Made by a program: the position numbers and the translations under genes. A stretch of DNA of 20,251 nt, taken from the NCBI GenBank assembly GCA_022508725.1, contig JAFLUR010000003.1, positions 1 through 20,251 on the forward strand, in the 5' to 3' direction. The stretch's first letter is position 1. The number at the start of each line of letters is the position of its first letter. Under the pieces are notes generated by a model. The model worked only from the letters and a program-made list of their open reading frames with translations. It had not been told where the DNA came from and did no database searches. Positions 6,935-15,313 of the stretch are shown here, one piece after another. This DNA comes from Oscillospiraceae bacterium. GTDB taxonomy: Bacteria > Bacillota > Clostridia > UBA1381.

Positions 6935-8473
6935 ATGAAAAAAATATCAAAGTTTATAGCTGTATGCATAATGATGTTCACCTTTGCCGCGGCATCTTCA
7001 TCTGCTATGACTCTTCAGTATGACAATATTGTCACCGAATATACCGGATCGATTTACGACCTTGTTATAAACGATGAAAATATAACCGATCTTCCCATGC
7101 CTCCGATAATATTCAACGACCGCGCACTTGTGCCTTTGAGGGAGGTTTTTGAGGCTATGGGGGCAAGAGTTGATTATAATTCGGACGAAAAGGGTATATC
7201 GGTCAATTACGGAGATGTCAATTTAAAGCTTAAAATAGGCAGCCCCACAGCTCTTCTCAATGACAATGAAGTTACCATTCCCGACGGAGTTACACCCAAG
7301 CTCATAGCAAAACAGGGTGAATCCGCAAAAACCATGGTGCCTGTAAGATTTATTTCCGAAACAATAGGAATGACGGTCGATTTTGACGGCGACAACGGTG
7401 TTATATCCATAACCTCACCCGAGGAATCACCGCTTCCGGAAAAAACGCCCGTCTCCGAAGAAACGCCTCTTCCCGCGGAATCGCCCAAACCGTCGGACGG
7501 CTCTCTGCCCGTATCCGATAAATTATCATCTCTCGGTTCGATAGAGGCATATGTTGACGGAGAAGATACCGTTATCGACATATCATCGAGCGACGGTTTC
7601 GGCAGCTTTACTACCGAAAAGCTTACGGACCCCACAAGAATAATCATTAACGCACAGGGCGTTGCCGCACGTTCGGCTATGGTTTCATGCGAAATAAACA
7701 AGGGCTCCGTCAAATTTCTGCGTATCGCGTACGAAAACAAAAGCTCGAAAATCGTGCTTGACACCGAAACCGATATAGGCGATTTTGAGGTAACGGTCAA
7801 CGACAAGATAATGTCCGTCCGTATAAAACCGTATATCCCGCCCGAAATACCGCAAATACTGCTGCCGGTCGAGCAGACTCCGCCCGCAGCCATGGTTTCC
7901 GGAGATAAAATCATTGTAATCGACGCGGGTCACGGCGGAAGCGACCCCGGAGCATCCGGAACTCTCGGCGGTGTGGTATATGAGGAAAAGAATATAAATC
8001 TCAGCGTGGCTCTCAAAGTCGCGGACATTCTCCGCAATAACGGCTGTAATGTTCAAATGACGCGCACCGGCGATACATATCCCACTCTCGAAGAACGATC
8101 GGCGCTTGCAAATTCTCTCAATGCGGCATTGTTCGTCAGCATACACTCAAATTCATACGAACAAAGCAGCGCAAACGGTACAGAGGTCTATTATTCGGAG
8201 CAAAATAACGGCAGCGCATACGGAATAACAAGCAGCCGCGTCGCGGAATATGTTCTCAGTTCAATGATGGCGCAGATGGACACAAGAAACAGAGGCGTAA
8301 AAACCGCAAACCATGTTGTGACACGCACAAGCAATATGCCGGCAATACTTATCGAACTCGGATTTCTCACAAATGAATCCGATATGTCAAAGCTTTGCGA
8401 CGACGGCTACCAAAACGCCATAGCACAGGGAATAGCCGACGGAATAATACAAAGTTTAAGCTTTATAAGATAA
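6935..8473 (+). CDS. secreted N-acetylmuramoyl-L-alanine amidase with stalk and AMIN-like domains
   Basis: Peptidoglycan hydrolase that cleaves the amide bond between MurNAc and L-alanine outside the membrane. 512 aa. A signal peptide occupies about residues 1-24, with likely cleavage after ASSSA. Residues about 35-160 form a copper-amine-oxidase-N-like stalk domain with the repeated pattern RALVPLREVFEAMGA and TMVPVRFISETIG. A Pro/Glu/Ser-rich linker follows (161-193), then an AMIN-like beta domain (about 200-298). The Amidase_3 catalytic domain spans about 325-508. Zinc ligands are His333 in AGHGG, Glu351 in EEKN and His404 in SIHSN; the catalytic Glu474 is in IELGFLTN. An AGAGGAG SD lies about 12 nt before the ATG. 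It sits between ruvB and queA and ends before a hairpin terminator. Confidence 0.93.
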   Translation: MKKISKFIAVCIMMFTFAAASSSAMTLQYDNIVTEYTGSIYDLVINDENITDLPMPPIIFNDRALVPLREVFEAMGARVDYNSDEKGISVNYGDVNLKLKIGSPTALLNDNEVTIPDGVTPKLIAKQGESAKTMVPVRFISETIGMTVDFDGDNGVISITSPEESPLPEKTPVSEETPLPAESPKPSDGSLPVSDKLSSLGSIEAYVDGEDTVIDISSSDGFGSFTTEKLTDPTRIIINAQGVAARSAMVSCEINKGSVKFLRIAYENKSSKIVLDTETDIGDFEVTVNDKIMSVRIKPYIPPEIPQILLPVEQTPPAAMVSGDKIIVIDAGHGGSDPGASGTLGGVVYEEKNINLSVALKVADILRNNGCNVQMTRTGDTYPTLEERSALANSLNAALFVSIHSNSYEQSSANGTEVYYSEQNNGSAYGITSSRVAEYVLSSMMAQMDTRNRGVKTANHVVTRTSNMPAILIELGFLTNESDMSKLCDDGYQNAIAQGIADGIIQSLSFIR

Positions 8474-8504
8474 ATTATCCCAAAGCTTATTTTCATAAAA
8501 AATC

Positions 8505-8534
8505 GGGCAGTATCATTTTCGGTACTGCCCTTTT
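8505..8534 (+). terminator. hairpin terminator or attenuator ahead of queA
   Basis: GGGCAGTAT (8505-8513) pairs with GTACTGCCC (8522-8530), with one G-T wobble and an 8-nt loop, followed by TTTT. It ends only about 15 bp before the queA ATG, and the queA SD follows the T-run almost directly. It should end the ruvAB-amidase transcript. As no promoter lies between it and queA, read-through or a promoter upstream of the hairpin must feed queA. Confidence 0.7.
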
Positions 8535-8549
8535 ATAAGGAGAAATATT

Positions 8550-9581
8550 ATGGATAACATGAAAAAGTCCGATTTTTATTATGAGCTTCCGGAGGAATTG
8601 ATCGCGCAGGAGCCTATCGAAAACAGAGAAAACTCAAGGCTGCTCGTTCTTGATAAAAAAACAGGCTGTATTGAACATAAGATATTCCGCGATATAACCG
8701 ATTATCTAAAAGCCGGGGACTGCCTTGTTCTCAACGATACAAAGGTAATTCCCGCAAGACTTATCGGGCAAAAGGAAAAAACGGGCGGAGCCATGGAATT
8801 TCTGCTGCTTGAAAAACGCTCGCTTTCCGAATGGGAGGTCATGGTTCGTCCCGGCAAAAAAGCAAGGGTCGGGGCAAGGTTCGAATTCGGCGGAGAGCTT
8901 CATGCCGAAATTAAAGAAATCCTCGAAAACGGCAACAGGATCGCCTGTTTCGAATATGACGGAATTTTTGAGGAAATTCTCGACAGACTGGGCGAAATGC
9001 CCCTGCCGCCGTATATAACGAAAAAGCTTGAAGATAAAAGCAGATATCAGACGGTATACGCAAAAATCCCCGGCTCCGCCGCCGCCCCCACCGCCGGACT
9101 CCATTTTACTCCGGGATTGCTTGATGAGATAAAAGCAAAAGGCGTGAGTATCGCATATGTTACTCTTCATGTGGGAATAGGCACATTCCGCCCCGTAAAG
9201 ACGGAAAACATCATCGACCATAAAATGCATTCGGAATTTTACATTCTTCCGGAGGAAACGGCGGAAATTATCAATAATACCCGCAAAAACGGCGGTCGTA
9301 TAATATCCGTCGGAACGACTGCAACAAGGGTTCTCGAAACGGTAGGCTCGAAATTCGGAAAAATTTGCGCCGACGGCGGAAGAACAGAAATTTTTATATA
9401 TCCCGGCTACGGCTTCAAGGTGATCGACGCGCTTATAACAAATTTTCACCTTCCCGAATCAACTCTTATAATGCTTGTAAGCGCGCTTGCGGGGCGCGAA
9501 AATGTGCTTGGCGCATATAATGAGGCTGTGAAACAAAGGTACAGATTTTTCAGCTTGGGCGACGCTATGCTGATAATATGA
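8550..9581 (+). CDS. queA: tRNA preQ1(34) S-adenosylmethionine ribosyltransferase-isomerase
   Basis: Transfers and isomerises the ribosyl group of S-adenosylmethionine onto preQ1 in position 34 of tRNA, giving epoxyqueuosine. Cytoplasmic, 343 aa, standard length. Family motifs are ELIAQEP (16-22), LNDTKVIPARL (61-71), APTAGLHFT (179-187), LHVGIGTFRPV (206-216), KMHSEFY (225-231) and, near the C-terminus, YPGYGFKVIDALITNFHLPES as the closing block. The ATG at 8550 has AAGGAG seven bases upstream; a second ATG at 8559 is less well placed. The ruvCAB-queA neighbourhood is common in Firmicutes. Here tgt, often the next gene, is absent, and a sugar kinase with its own promoter follows. I see no preQ1 riboswitch in the upstream gap. 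Confidence 0.96.
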   Translation: MDNMKKSDFYYELPEELIAQEPIENRENSRLLVLDKKTGCIEHKIFRDITDYLKAGDCLVLNDTKVIPARLIGQKEKTGGAMEFLLLEKRSLSEWEVMVRPGKKARVGARFEFGGELHAEIKEILENGNRIACFEYDGIFEEILDRLGEMPLPPYITKKLEDKSRYQTVYAKIPGSAAAPTAGLHFTPGLLDEIKAKGVSIAYVTLHVGIGTFRPVKTENIIDHKMHSEFYILPEETAEIINNTRKNGGRIISVGTTATRVLETVGSKFGKICADGGRTEIFIYPGYGFKVIDALITNFHLPESTLIMLVSALAGRENVLGAYNEAVKQRYRFFSLGDAMLII

Positions 9582-9624
9582 CAAATCAAAATATTTTGCC
9601 TGAGGAGATATTTTTATTCCCTTA

Positions 9625-9653
9625 TTGACGATATTCGGAAAATATGATATGAT
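9625..9653 (+). promoter_or_regulatory. sigma-A promoter of the sugar kinase
   Basis: TTGACG (9625-9630), a 17-bp spacer and TATGAT (9648-9653), five of six matches in each hexamer. The expected start is near 9660, with an A+T-rich leader of about 45 nt and GGGAGG eight bases before the kinase ATG. Confidence 0.7.
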
Positions 9654-9704
9654 ATAGTCAGTAAAATATATAAAAAATATACAAATAACAGGGAGGTCAT
9701 TGTT

Positions 9705-10733
9705 ATGAACATATTTAAAACCGACACCGATTTTGATATTATCGGAATGGGAGAGGTCATGCTCCGTCTTTCGCCGCCGAATAAGGAAAAAATATCTCAG
9801 AGCGAAACCTTTGAAAAAAACGCGGGCGGAAGTGAGCTTAACGTTGTTTCGGGAGCCGCTATGCTCGGCGCGCGTTCCGCTATTATCACAAAGCTGCCCG
9901 AAAATAAAATGGGGCATTTCATAAGGAATAAAATAAGATACGGCAATGTAAGCGATGATTATATCATATATGATAAATCTCCCGAACGCCGTCTGGGTAT
10001 ATATTATTACGAAAGCGGAGTCTATCCGCGCAAATCGTCGGTCATATATGACAGAGCAAAATCATCTGTATGCTCTCTCAAAATAAATGAAATACCCGGC
10101 GATACATATTTCAAAACAAAAGTATTCCATATAAGCAGCATAACCCTTGCGCTTGATCCCGAGCTGAGAAAATGCGCTCTTGAAATAATCGAACGATTTA
10201 AAAAGGCGGGCGCTCTCATTTCATTTGATGTGAATTACCGTGCGGCTCTCTGGAGCGAGGAGGAGGCAAAGGCTGTTATAGAAAAGATTTTCCCGTTGGT
10301 CGATCTGCTGTTCGTGTCGGAGGAAACATCGAGACGAATGTTGCAAAGAACGGGTTCTCTCGAGGAAATCATGCAGGGCTATGCCAATGACTACGGCTGC
10401 CGTCTTGTTGCGACGACACGCAGAGAAGCGGTAAGCCCCACACATCATAATTTCAATTCAAAAATATATTTCTACGGGAATTTTTATGAGGAAGCACCGT
10501 ATAACAATATTGAGGTAATAGACAGGATAGGCAGCGGCGACGCATATCTTGCCGGCGTGCTTTACGGGCTTATCAAAGAGGAGACAATCGAACGCGCTCT
10601 TGAAATAGGAAACGCGCTTTCGGCGGTAAAAAATACCGTTCTCGGCGATATGTCCGCAAGCAGCATAGAGGAAATAGAAAGCGTTATCGCCTCTCACAAG
10701 GCTGTGGGACGTCAGGATGAAATGGTAAGATAA
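9705..10733 (+). CDS. PfkB-family carbohydrate kinase, 2-keto-3-deoxygluconate kinase-like
   Basis: Ribokinase-fold sugar kinase of 342 aa. The N-terminal block GMGEVMLRLSPP (14-25) and NAGGSELNVV (39-48) bind the sugar. FDVNYRAALW (174-183) is typical of KDG and fructokinase-like members. The second PfkB signature is DRIGSGDAYLAGVL (273-286), with catalytic Asp279. The DRIGSGDA form, rather than DTxGAGDA, and the overall layout favour 2-keto-3-deoxygluconate kinase, which feeds uronate and pectin breakdown products to KDPG aldolase. Other sugars are possible. It stands alone with its own promoter and is followed by two terminators. The gene converging on it encodes a pectin-esterase-like protein, which fits a uronate role but does not prove it. 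Confidence 0.85.
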   Translation: MNIFKTDTDFDIIGMGEVMLRLSPPNKEKISQSETFEKNAGGSELNVVSGAAMLGARSAIITKLPENKMGHFIRNKIRYGNVSDDYIIYDKSPERRLGIYYYESGVYPRKSSVIYDRAKSSVCSLKINEIPGDTYFKTKVFHISSITLALDPELRKCALEIIERFKKAGALISFDVNYRAALWSEEEAKAVIEKIFPLVDLLFVSEETSRRMLQRTGSLEEIMQGYANDYGCRLVATTRREAVSPTHHNFNSKIYFYGNFYEEAPYNNIEVIDRIGSGDAYLAGVLYGLIKEETIERALEIGNALSAVKNTVLGDMSASSIEEIESVIASHKAVGRQDEMVR

Positions 10734-10734
10734 T

Positions 10735-10781
10735 AAAAAATACCTTGAGATCGGAAAAAAACGATTTCAAGGTATTTTTTT
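10735..10781 (+). terminator. intrinsic terminator after the sugar kinase
   Basis: TACCTTGA (10741-10748) pairs with TCAAGGTA (10767-10774). An inner ATCG/CGAT pairing extends it after a one-base mismatch. The stem is flanked by AAAAAA on the left and TTTTTTT on the right, so it can work on both strands. Confidence 0.88.
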
Positions 10782-10804
10782 CAAATTTCAACCTGTTAAA
10801 AATA

Positions 10805-10839
10805 TGAGGGCAATCCCCGCGGATTGCCCTCAATTTTTT
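10805..10839 (+). terminator. second, bidirectional terminator between convergent genes
   Basis: A perfect 12-bp stem pairs TGAGGGCAATCC (10805-10816) with GGATTGCCCTCA (10821-10832) around a CCGC loop. It is followed on the plus strand by ATTTTTT and on the minus strand by TATTTTTAAC. It most likely ends the minus-strand esterase gene, whose stop lies about 40 bp away, and backs up the kinase terminator. Confidence 0.88.
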
Positions 10840-10879
10840 CCGGTTATTTATCCGACTGCCGTTACAATCGAATTATCCG

Positions 10880-13800
10880 TTACTGTACAATTGTAATATT
10901 GGAGATACCGAGCGCTCTTGCTTCAGGTCCCGGTACGCTTGAATCGGATACAAAATCAATTCCCGCAATGTCTCCGGCATTCTCAAGAAGAGTTATTTCG
11001 GCTGATTTTTCTCCCACTGTTACCTTAACCTTATTTTCCACGGGATCTATTTCCACCTTAACGGTGCTGAAAGCGTCCTTTTGTACCGCTTTTAAGATGT
11101 CGGTTCCGCCTACAACCAATGTATCCCAGGTATAATGCATCGAGAAGATCACTTGACCTTCCGAGTTTTTAAAGTGAAGCCTTCTGAGCTGTCCGCAGGT
11201 ATTAGATCCCGACCATGCATGATCAAACAGAAGCGTTGTCGCCTTGTCAAGGCTTACAGGCTCGGACATCGAATAACTACTTGTTGCATTTCCTCCGGGG
11301 AACGCCATCATTGTCTTTCCGGCTACGGTCACGAACGTTCCGTTGAAGTTCGTCGTACTCTCATCCATATTCTCGAAATACTCATATCCGTAAACCGTAA
11401 TACTGCAAGTCTTTTCAATGCCGTTAAGAGTACCCGTTATCTTTATATCCGTTGTGAGCTTACCTTCGGGAAGCGCAAAGTCATCTCCTACCGTAACAAC
11501 ACCGTCCGCGCTTACCGTAATTCCGGCTGTATCGCATGACCATGTAATATCGGTATTTGTAAGCTTCGTAAACGGAGTATTTGCGGCGTCAAAGGCATTT
11601 CCTGCGTTTACCTTTACCGATACGCCCGGTTTTCCTTTCATCGATGCCTGCTCCGGTGACACACTGAAGTTCACAACATCCTCAAGACTCGGTTCTTTTG
11701 CGAATTGAGCCATAAGATTTTCATTATAGTGAAGTCTGAATTTATATTCCGCATCGCCCGATACCTTTGTATTCGTCAATCTGTCGATCCAGCCCAAGAA
11801 TACATATCCCTCTTCGGGTGTCGCTTTTATCGTTATTACCGAATTGATCTTAAAGCTGTCCGCTATTGTTCCCGGCAGATCCTGCATAGGCGTGGGTTCC
11901 GGCGCCGATGTGGACTCCGGAGTCGGTGTAGGCTCCGGCGGAAGCGTAATTTCCGGCGTAGGCTCCGCCGGTGTGATACATTCCACGGCTCCGCACAAAG
12001 CTTTCACATTCTTAAGCGAATCCCAGAGCATTATCTTACTGCCTTCCGATACGGCAACGGTTTTTGTCTTGTCATCGCCGTCCTTGTATTCAACTTTATT
12101 GATTTTTACTTCTGAAAGAGATGTTCCGTCATCGGCATAGACCGCCTCTATCAAAACAGCGGTAAGCGAACCGTTATCCGATGTTATAACGGCATTGCCG
12201 TTTGCGTAAGAGAGCGTCACGCCGCCCGATGTTTCATCCCCTGTAAGCGTGGCGTCATCCGCATTGCTCTCTCCGGATGAATCCGACGGATCGGGTACGG
12301 TACCCTGTTCCGGTGCCTTTGTGGAAACAGCCTCAGGCTCCTTTGTGGACACGGCTTCAGGCTCTTTTGTAGATGCTGCTTCAGGCTCTTTTGTAGATGC
12401 TGCATCCGGCTCTTTCGTAGAAACGGGTGTGGGTTCCGGCAACGGCTCGGGTGTGGGTTCCGGCTCGGGCGTGAATAATTCAACCGTTCCTATCGTTGTG
12501 TTATTCGGTGCGATCTTGATTTCTCTCTCGGGAAGCTTTACGTCCTTTAACTTAGCCACAACAAGATTTGCTACCTTAATATCAAACATTGTCTTATTGG
12601 ATTCAAACATAAATCCGGTAAGTCTTTCCGGAGATATGTTAAGTTCTGTGGTTGTGTAGTTGGGTACATTGACCGTAACCTCATCGCCTCCGCCTACCGA
12701 CAAAGACGCCGTGCCGAGATCCATATCAAGTATATATTTAACATTTGTAAATCCGGTAGCGGAGATATTTCCGGCTTTTTCTCCGTCTATTGTTACGGCT
12801 CCTTCGCCTCCTATCGAAAAAGCGGTAAACGTCTCGCTGCCCCACGGATCTTTGTCTGTGTTTCCGACAACAAATTTAACATTCATGCCTGTGCTTGAAA
12901 CAAACTTCATATCCGCCGAAATAAGATATCTGCCGGTCGTTCCGATAGGCTCGGTAAGATCCTTTGCAACATAGCATGAACCCTGACCTGCGGCTCCGTT
13001 CTTTGCGCCGTCTGATGAAATTGTCGCATATTTTGTTTCCCCGTCCTGACCGAGTGTAAGCGTAATACCCGCGCTTCCTCGTTTCGTCCAATTGTTAAAG
13101 CCTTCAAGCGATGACGACTTATCGTCATATTCCGCGCCGTAATAATCAAAGTCCTCGTTTCCGTCGTTATCTTCGTTTGTTATAAGATGGAACGCGATAT
13201 CGGTCGGCTTATAAGTCGCCGAATAAGCAACTTCATCTTCCGATACCTGAAGTCCCTCCGCGGTGTCCTCCGCTTTCATTACGATCGCGGTATATGTATC
13301 GTTTTCTCCGAGCGTAACATCGCCCCTAAAGTTTTTGATCGTCTGTTTGCCCTTGCCGGTTGAGTTGTCTACCTGGTCCATGGCATAAAATTTGCCCTTT
13401 TCGACGCCGTCTTCATCAAACACGGTAATTACGATGATACCGTAAGCTTCCATATTGATTTTCGCGTCCTGAACCGTTACATCCGCCTGAACGGGCTTTC
13501 CGCTTTCGTCAAATTTAATATCGTTTATTACAACCGGATATTCGTTGTCTGTGGGAACAACGTATATCGGCCATGCCGGATTGTTTCTGAGACCGCCCTC
13601 GGTTATCGAGTCCGGCACGAGATTGGGAAGCTCATCCGTCATGTTATCCACAATATCCGCCAAAACCGCTTTCTGTGTCGCATCATCAACAGCCTTAGCC
13701 GCTTTGAAAAATTCATAAGCAAGGTTTTCCGCACCCGCATCGTTGGGATGGGTCTGATCGGTAGCGCCGTTCAGCGTCTGGAAATAGAACTTGATCGCAT

Positions 13801-15028
13801 CCGCACTGTCACCGTTGTCTTTAACTATTTTGTTGTAGAAATTAAGGCTGTATGTATTGAGATCGACATAAGCGATGTCGGTCGCTCCCGCCTTGACCTT
13901 ATCGGCAACATATTTTTCGCCGGCTGCCGCAAATCCCGCAAGACTGTGCGTGTACTGCTTTGTCGTGCTGTCCCACTGATTGATTCTTTCGATGGGACTT
14001 ACAATAATAAGGTTTGCTTCTTTTCCATGGCAAAGAGTGTAATACTTATCAAGACATGACAAGTAACCCGTCTCACCGTCGCTTTTATGGTTTTGACCGT
14101 ACTCCACATAGAGATAGTCCCCTTTCTTGATACGGCTGCTTACCATATTGAAGTGCAGTGAGTCCGCGGCATTAAGACCGCCCTCGCCCTCGTTTACCAT
14201 TGCATACTTGGGCGGGAGGTATTTTGTAAGACCGGTTCCCACTCCGGTATAGTTCTGGAGTCTGAAAAACGGAAGCGCGCAGTTTCCGTCGGTTACGGTC
14301 GAATCACCCAAAACCCAAAATACGGGCAGTGTTTCGACCTGCTGGATTTCAAGTGCCGCGATAGCCGAGTTTTCACCCAAAACGCACACGTTTACCATAC
14401 CGTCCGGAATAGAGCCCTTGGGTTCGGATTTTTCATAGTAAATAGGCGTCGGTCTTACCGAAAACACAAGCGTTCTCGTATCGCCCGCTTTTATCACGGC
14501 ATCGGTTATGATGGGATGCTTTCTTTCGGTATACAGCGAAACCTCGGCATCCTTTGTCGGATCGAGCGTTGTTACCGTCGCTTTTACTCTGTAGTATGTT
14601 TCATCCTCAACTTTAAGAGCAAAACGAGTCGGATAATACTTTTCTCCCGTATTTCCGAACATATCCTCGCCCACGGAGCCTACGGCATCGTTAAGACCCG
14701 TACCGCCGCCGGCGGCAAGCTCGATTTTCTGACCCTTCTGATTTCCGAAAGAATCAAGGCGGTCGCCGAGCTTAAAGCCCTCCCCGTCAATGCCGAGAAA
14801 ACCGTAATCCTTTGCGGTGACATAATTTCTGTCGGGTGTTACCGCGGTATAGCCCGGGGCAACATCATCGCCCGAACCGAAATCGAATTTCCATTCTTTA
14901 ATAACGGTATCGCCCTCAAAAATAGGCACAGCGTCAGCTTTGACAACAGCCGGCATTATGATATTCGCCGCGATAAGGCTTGTCGAAATAATGCCGCAAA
15001 GCATTTTTTTGATGTGTCTGTTCATCAT
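10880..15028 (-). CDS. large secreted multidomain SGNH esterase, CE12 rhamnogalacturonan acetylesterase-like
   Basis: Read from the ATG at 15028 (AGGAG eight bases upstream), the protein has 1382 residues. The frame is open to 15187, but that extension lacks a signal and an SD. A signal peptide covers about 1-33, cut after ADA. A beta-rich domain with KFDFGSG...GYTAV (about 42-200), typical of CE12-type esterases, precedes an SGNH hydrolase domain (about 234-445). Its catalytic set is GDST (Ser243), GQNH (311-314) and DQTH (Asp424, His427). CE12 members remove acetyl groups from rhamnogalacturonan. Two beta-rich regions of unknown role follow. Then come a TPEP linker and STKEPEA repeats (about 850-906), a small domain, a second TPEP linker (about 1018-1048), a GYxFxGW repeat-like module (about 1055-1110), a Big-like domain and a C-terminal beta domain. 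I see no LPXTG or SLH anchor. The substrate call is by family only. Confidence 0.85.
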   Translation of the reverse strand: MMNRHIKKMLCGIISTSLIAANIIMPAVVKADAVPIFEGDTVIKEWKFDFGSGDDVAPGYTAVTPDRNYVTAKDYGFLGIDGEGFKLGDRLDSFGNQKGQKIELAAGGGTGLNDAVGSVGEDMFGNTGEKYYPTRFALKVEDETYYRVKATVTTLDPTKDAEVSLYTERKHPIITDAVIKAGDTRTLVFSVRPTPIYYEKSEPKGSIPDGMVNVCVLGENSAIAALEIQQVETLPVFWVLGDSTVTDGNCALPFFRLQNYTGVGTGLTKYLPPKYAMVNEGEGGLNAADSLHFNMVSSRIKKGDYLYVEYGQNHKSDGETGYLSCLDKYYTLCHGKEANLIIVSPIERINQWDSTTKQYTHSLAGFAAAGEKYVADKVKAGATDIAYVDLNTYSLNFYNKIVKDNGDSADAIKFYFQTLNGATDQTHPNDAGAENLAYEFFKAAKAVDDATQKAVLADIVDNMTDELPNLVPDSITEGGLRNNPAWPIYVVPTDNEYPVVINDIKFDESGKPVQADVTVQDAKINMEAYGIIVITVFDEDGVEKGKFYAMDQVDNSTGKGKQTIKNFRGDVTLGENDTYTAIVMKAEDTAEGLQVSEDEVAYSATYKPTDIAFHLITNEDNDGNEDFDYYGAEYDDKSSSLEGFNNWTKRGSAGITLTLGQDGETKYATISSDGAKNGAAGQGSCYVAKDLTEPIGTTGRYLISADMKFVSSTGMNVKFVVGNTDKDPWGSETFTAFSIGGEGAVTIDGEKAGNISATGFTNVKYILDMDLGTASLSVGGGDEVTVNVPNYTTTELNISPERLTGFMFESNKTMFDIKVANLVVAKLKDVKLPEREIKIAPNNTTIGTVELFTPEPEPTPEPLPEPTPVSTKEPDAASTKEPEAASTKEPEAVSTKEPEAVSTKAPEQGTVPDPSDSSGESNADDATLTGDETSGGVTLSYANGNAVITSDNGSLTAVLIEAVYADDGTSLSEVKINKVEYKDGDDKTKTVAVSEGSKIMLWDSLKNVKALCGAVECITPAEPTPEITLPPEPTPTPESTSAPEPTPMQDLPGTIADSFKINSVITIKATPEEGYVFLGWIDRLTNTKVSGDAEYKFRLHYNENLMAQFAKEPSLEDVVNFSVSPEQASMKGKPGVSVKVNAGNAFDAANTPFTKLTNTDITWSCDTAGITVSADGVVTVGDDFALPEGKLTTDIKITGTLNGIEKTCSITVYGYEYFENMDESTTNFNGTFVTVAGKTMMAFPGGNATSSYSMSEPVSLDKATTLLFDHAWSGSNTCGQLRRLHFKNSEGQVIFSMHYTWDTLVVGGTDILKAVQKDAFSTVKVEIDPVENKVKVTVGEKSAEITLLENAGDIAGIDFVSDSSVPGPEARALGISNITIVQ
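12312..12425 (-). repeat. 24-bp tandem repeat coding for STKEPEA(A/V) units
   Basis: Four full 24-bp units and a shorter fifth encode the octapeptides STKEPDAA, STKEPEAA, STKEPEAV, STKEPEAV and STKAPEQG. Units at 12360-12383 and 12384-12407 differ at two positions; the outer ones have diverged mainly at third bases. The repeat forms part of an extended Pro/Thr/Glu linker in the secreted esterase. Confidence 0.9.
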
Positions 15029-15209
15029 TAATCTCTCTCCTTTATATGAATTTTGTATCGGGAAAACACCGGATATGTCCCCAAAAAACACCTTGCCGAA
15101 AAACAGCGTATTCATACGGCTTCCCGCACAAACCGGCGCGGACAACCAAACATATGTATTTTCCGAAAATTGTTTTTTGCTTTTCAAACCGGCATTTGTC
15201 CGATAAATA
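15029..15209 (-). other. long 5' leader of the secreted esterase gene
   Basis: About 180 nt lie between the expected transcription start and the ATG at 15028. The reading frame is open through it, but it encodes no plausible signal sequence and has no good start. I recognise no riboswitch: conserved GEMM, T-box or other class motifs are not visible. It may be an ordinary long 5' untranslated region. Confidence 0.4.
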
Positions 15210-15216
15210 TATTTAC

Positions 15217-15245
15217 ATTATATCACACATAATTTACAATTGCAA
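15217..15245 (-). promoter_or_regulatory. promoter of the secreted esterase gene, extended -10
   Basis: On the minus strand TTGCAA (15245-15240) is followed by a 17-bp spacer and TATAAT (15222-15217). TGA directly precedes the -10 box, making an extended -10 that compensates for the weak -35. Confidence 0.7.
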
Positions 15246-15288
15246 ATATTTTGTGAAAAAAATAAATAAAAAATTATTGCGATAATTC

Positions 15289-15313
15289 TTATTTGTGAGT
15301 ATTGCACAAATAA
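15289..15313. promoter_or_regulatory. 25-bp inverted repeat in the divergent intergenic region, candidate operator
   Basis: Perfect 9-bp arms TTATTTGTG (15289-15297) and CACAAATAA (15305-15313) flank a 7-bp centre. It lies between the esterase promoter and the ileS promoter, about 45 bp upstream of the esterase -35 box. A related, looser copy (TTTGT ... ACAAATAA) sits at 15325-15344. The other bases of 15246-15409 hold no gene that I can see. No trailing T-run makes it a terminator. Confidence 0.5.

Noticed and set aside
7207..7914. 235-codon minus-strand open frame opposite the amidase
   Set aside because: Antisense to a gene with signal peptide and complete zinc site; Ser/Thr/Ile-rich composition mirrors the coding strand.
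8474..8549. preQ1 riboswitch upstream of queA
   Set aside because: The gap is short, the hairpin is a plain stem with T-run, and the conserved preQ1-I loop and A-rich tail are not seen.
8706..9449. 247-codon minus-strand open frame opposite queA
   Set aside because: Antisense to an intact queA; contains a run of glycines mirrored from Ala/Pro codons and no recognisable motif.
15029..15187. N-terminal extension of the esterase up to 15187
   Set aside because: The frame is open but the added 53 residues precede an obvious signal peptide with its own strong SD and start at 15028.
15289..15313. Rex or CRP binding site
   Set aside because: The arms look similar (TTGTG ... CACAA), but the spacing is one base short of the usual 18-bp Rex site and of TGTGA-N6-TCACA. 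I keep it only as an unassigned inverted repeat.
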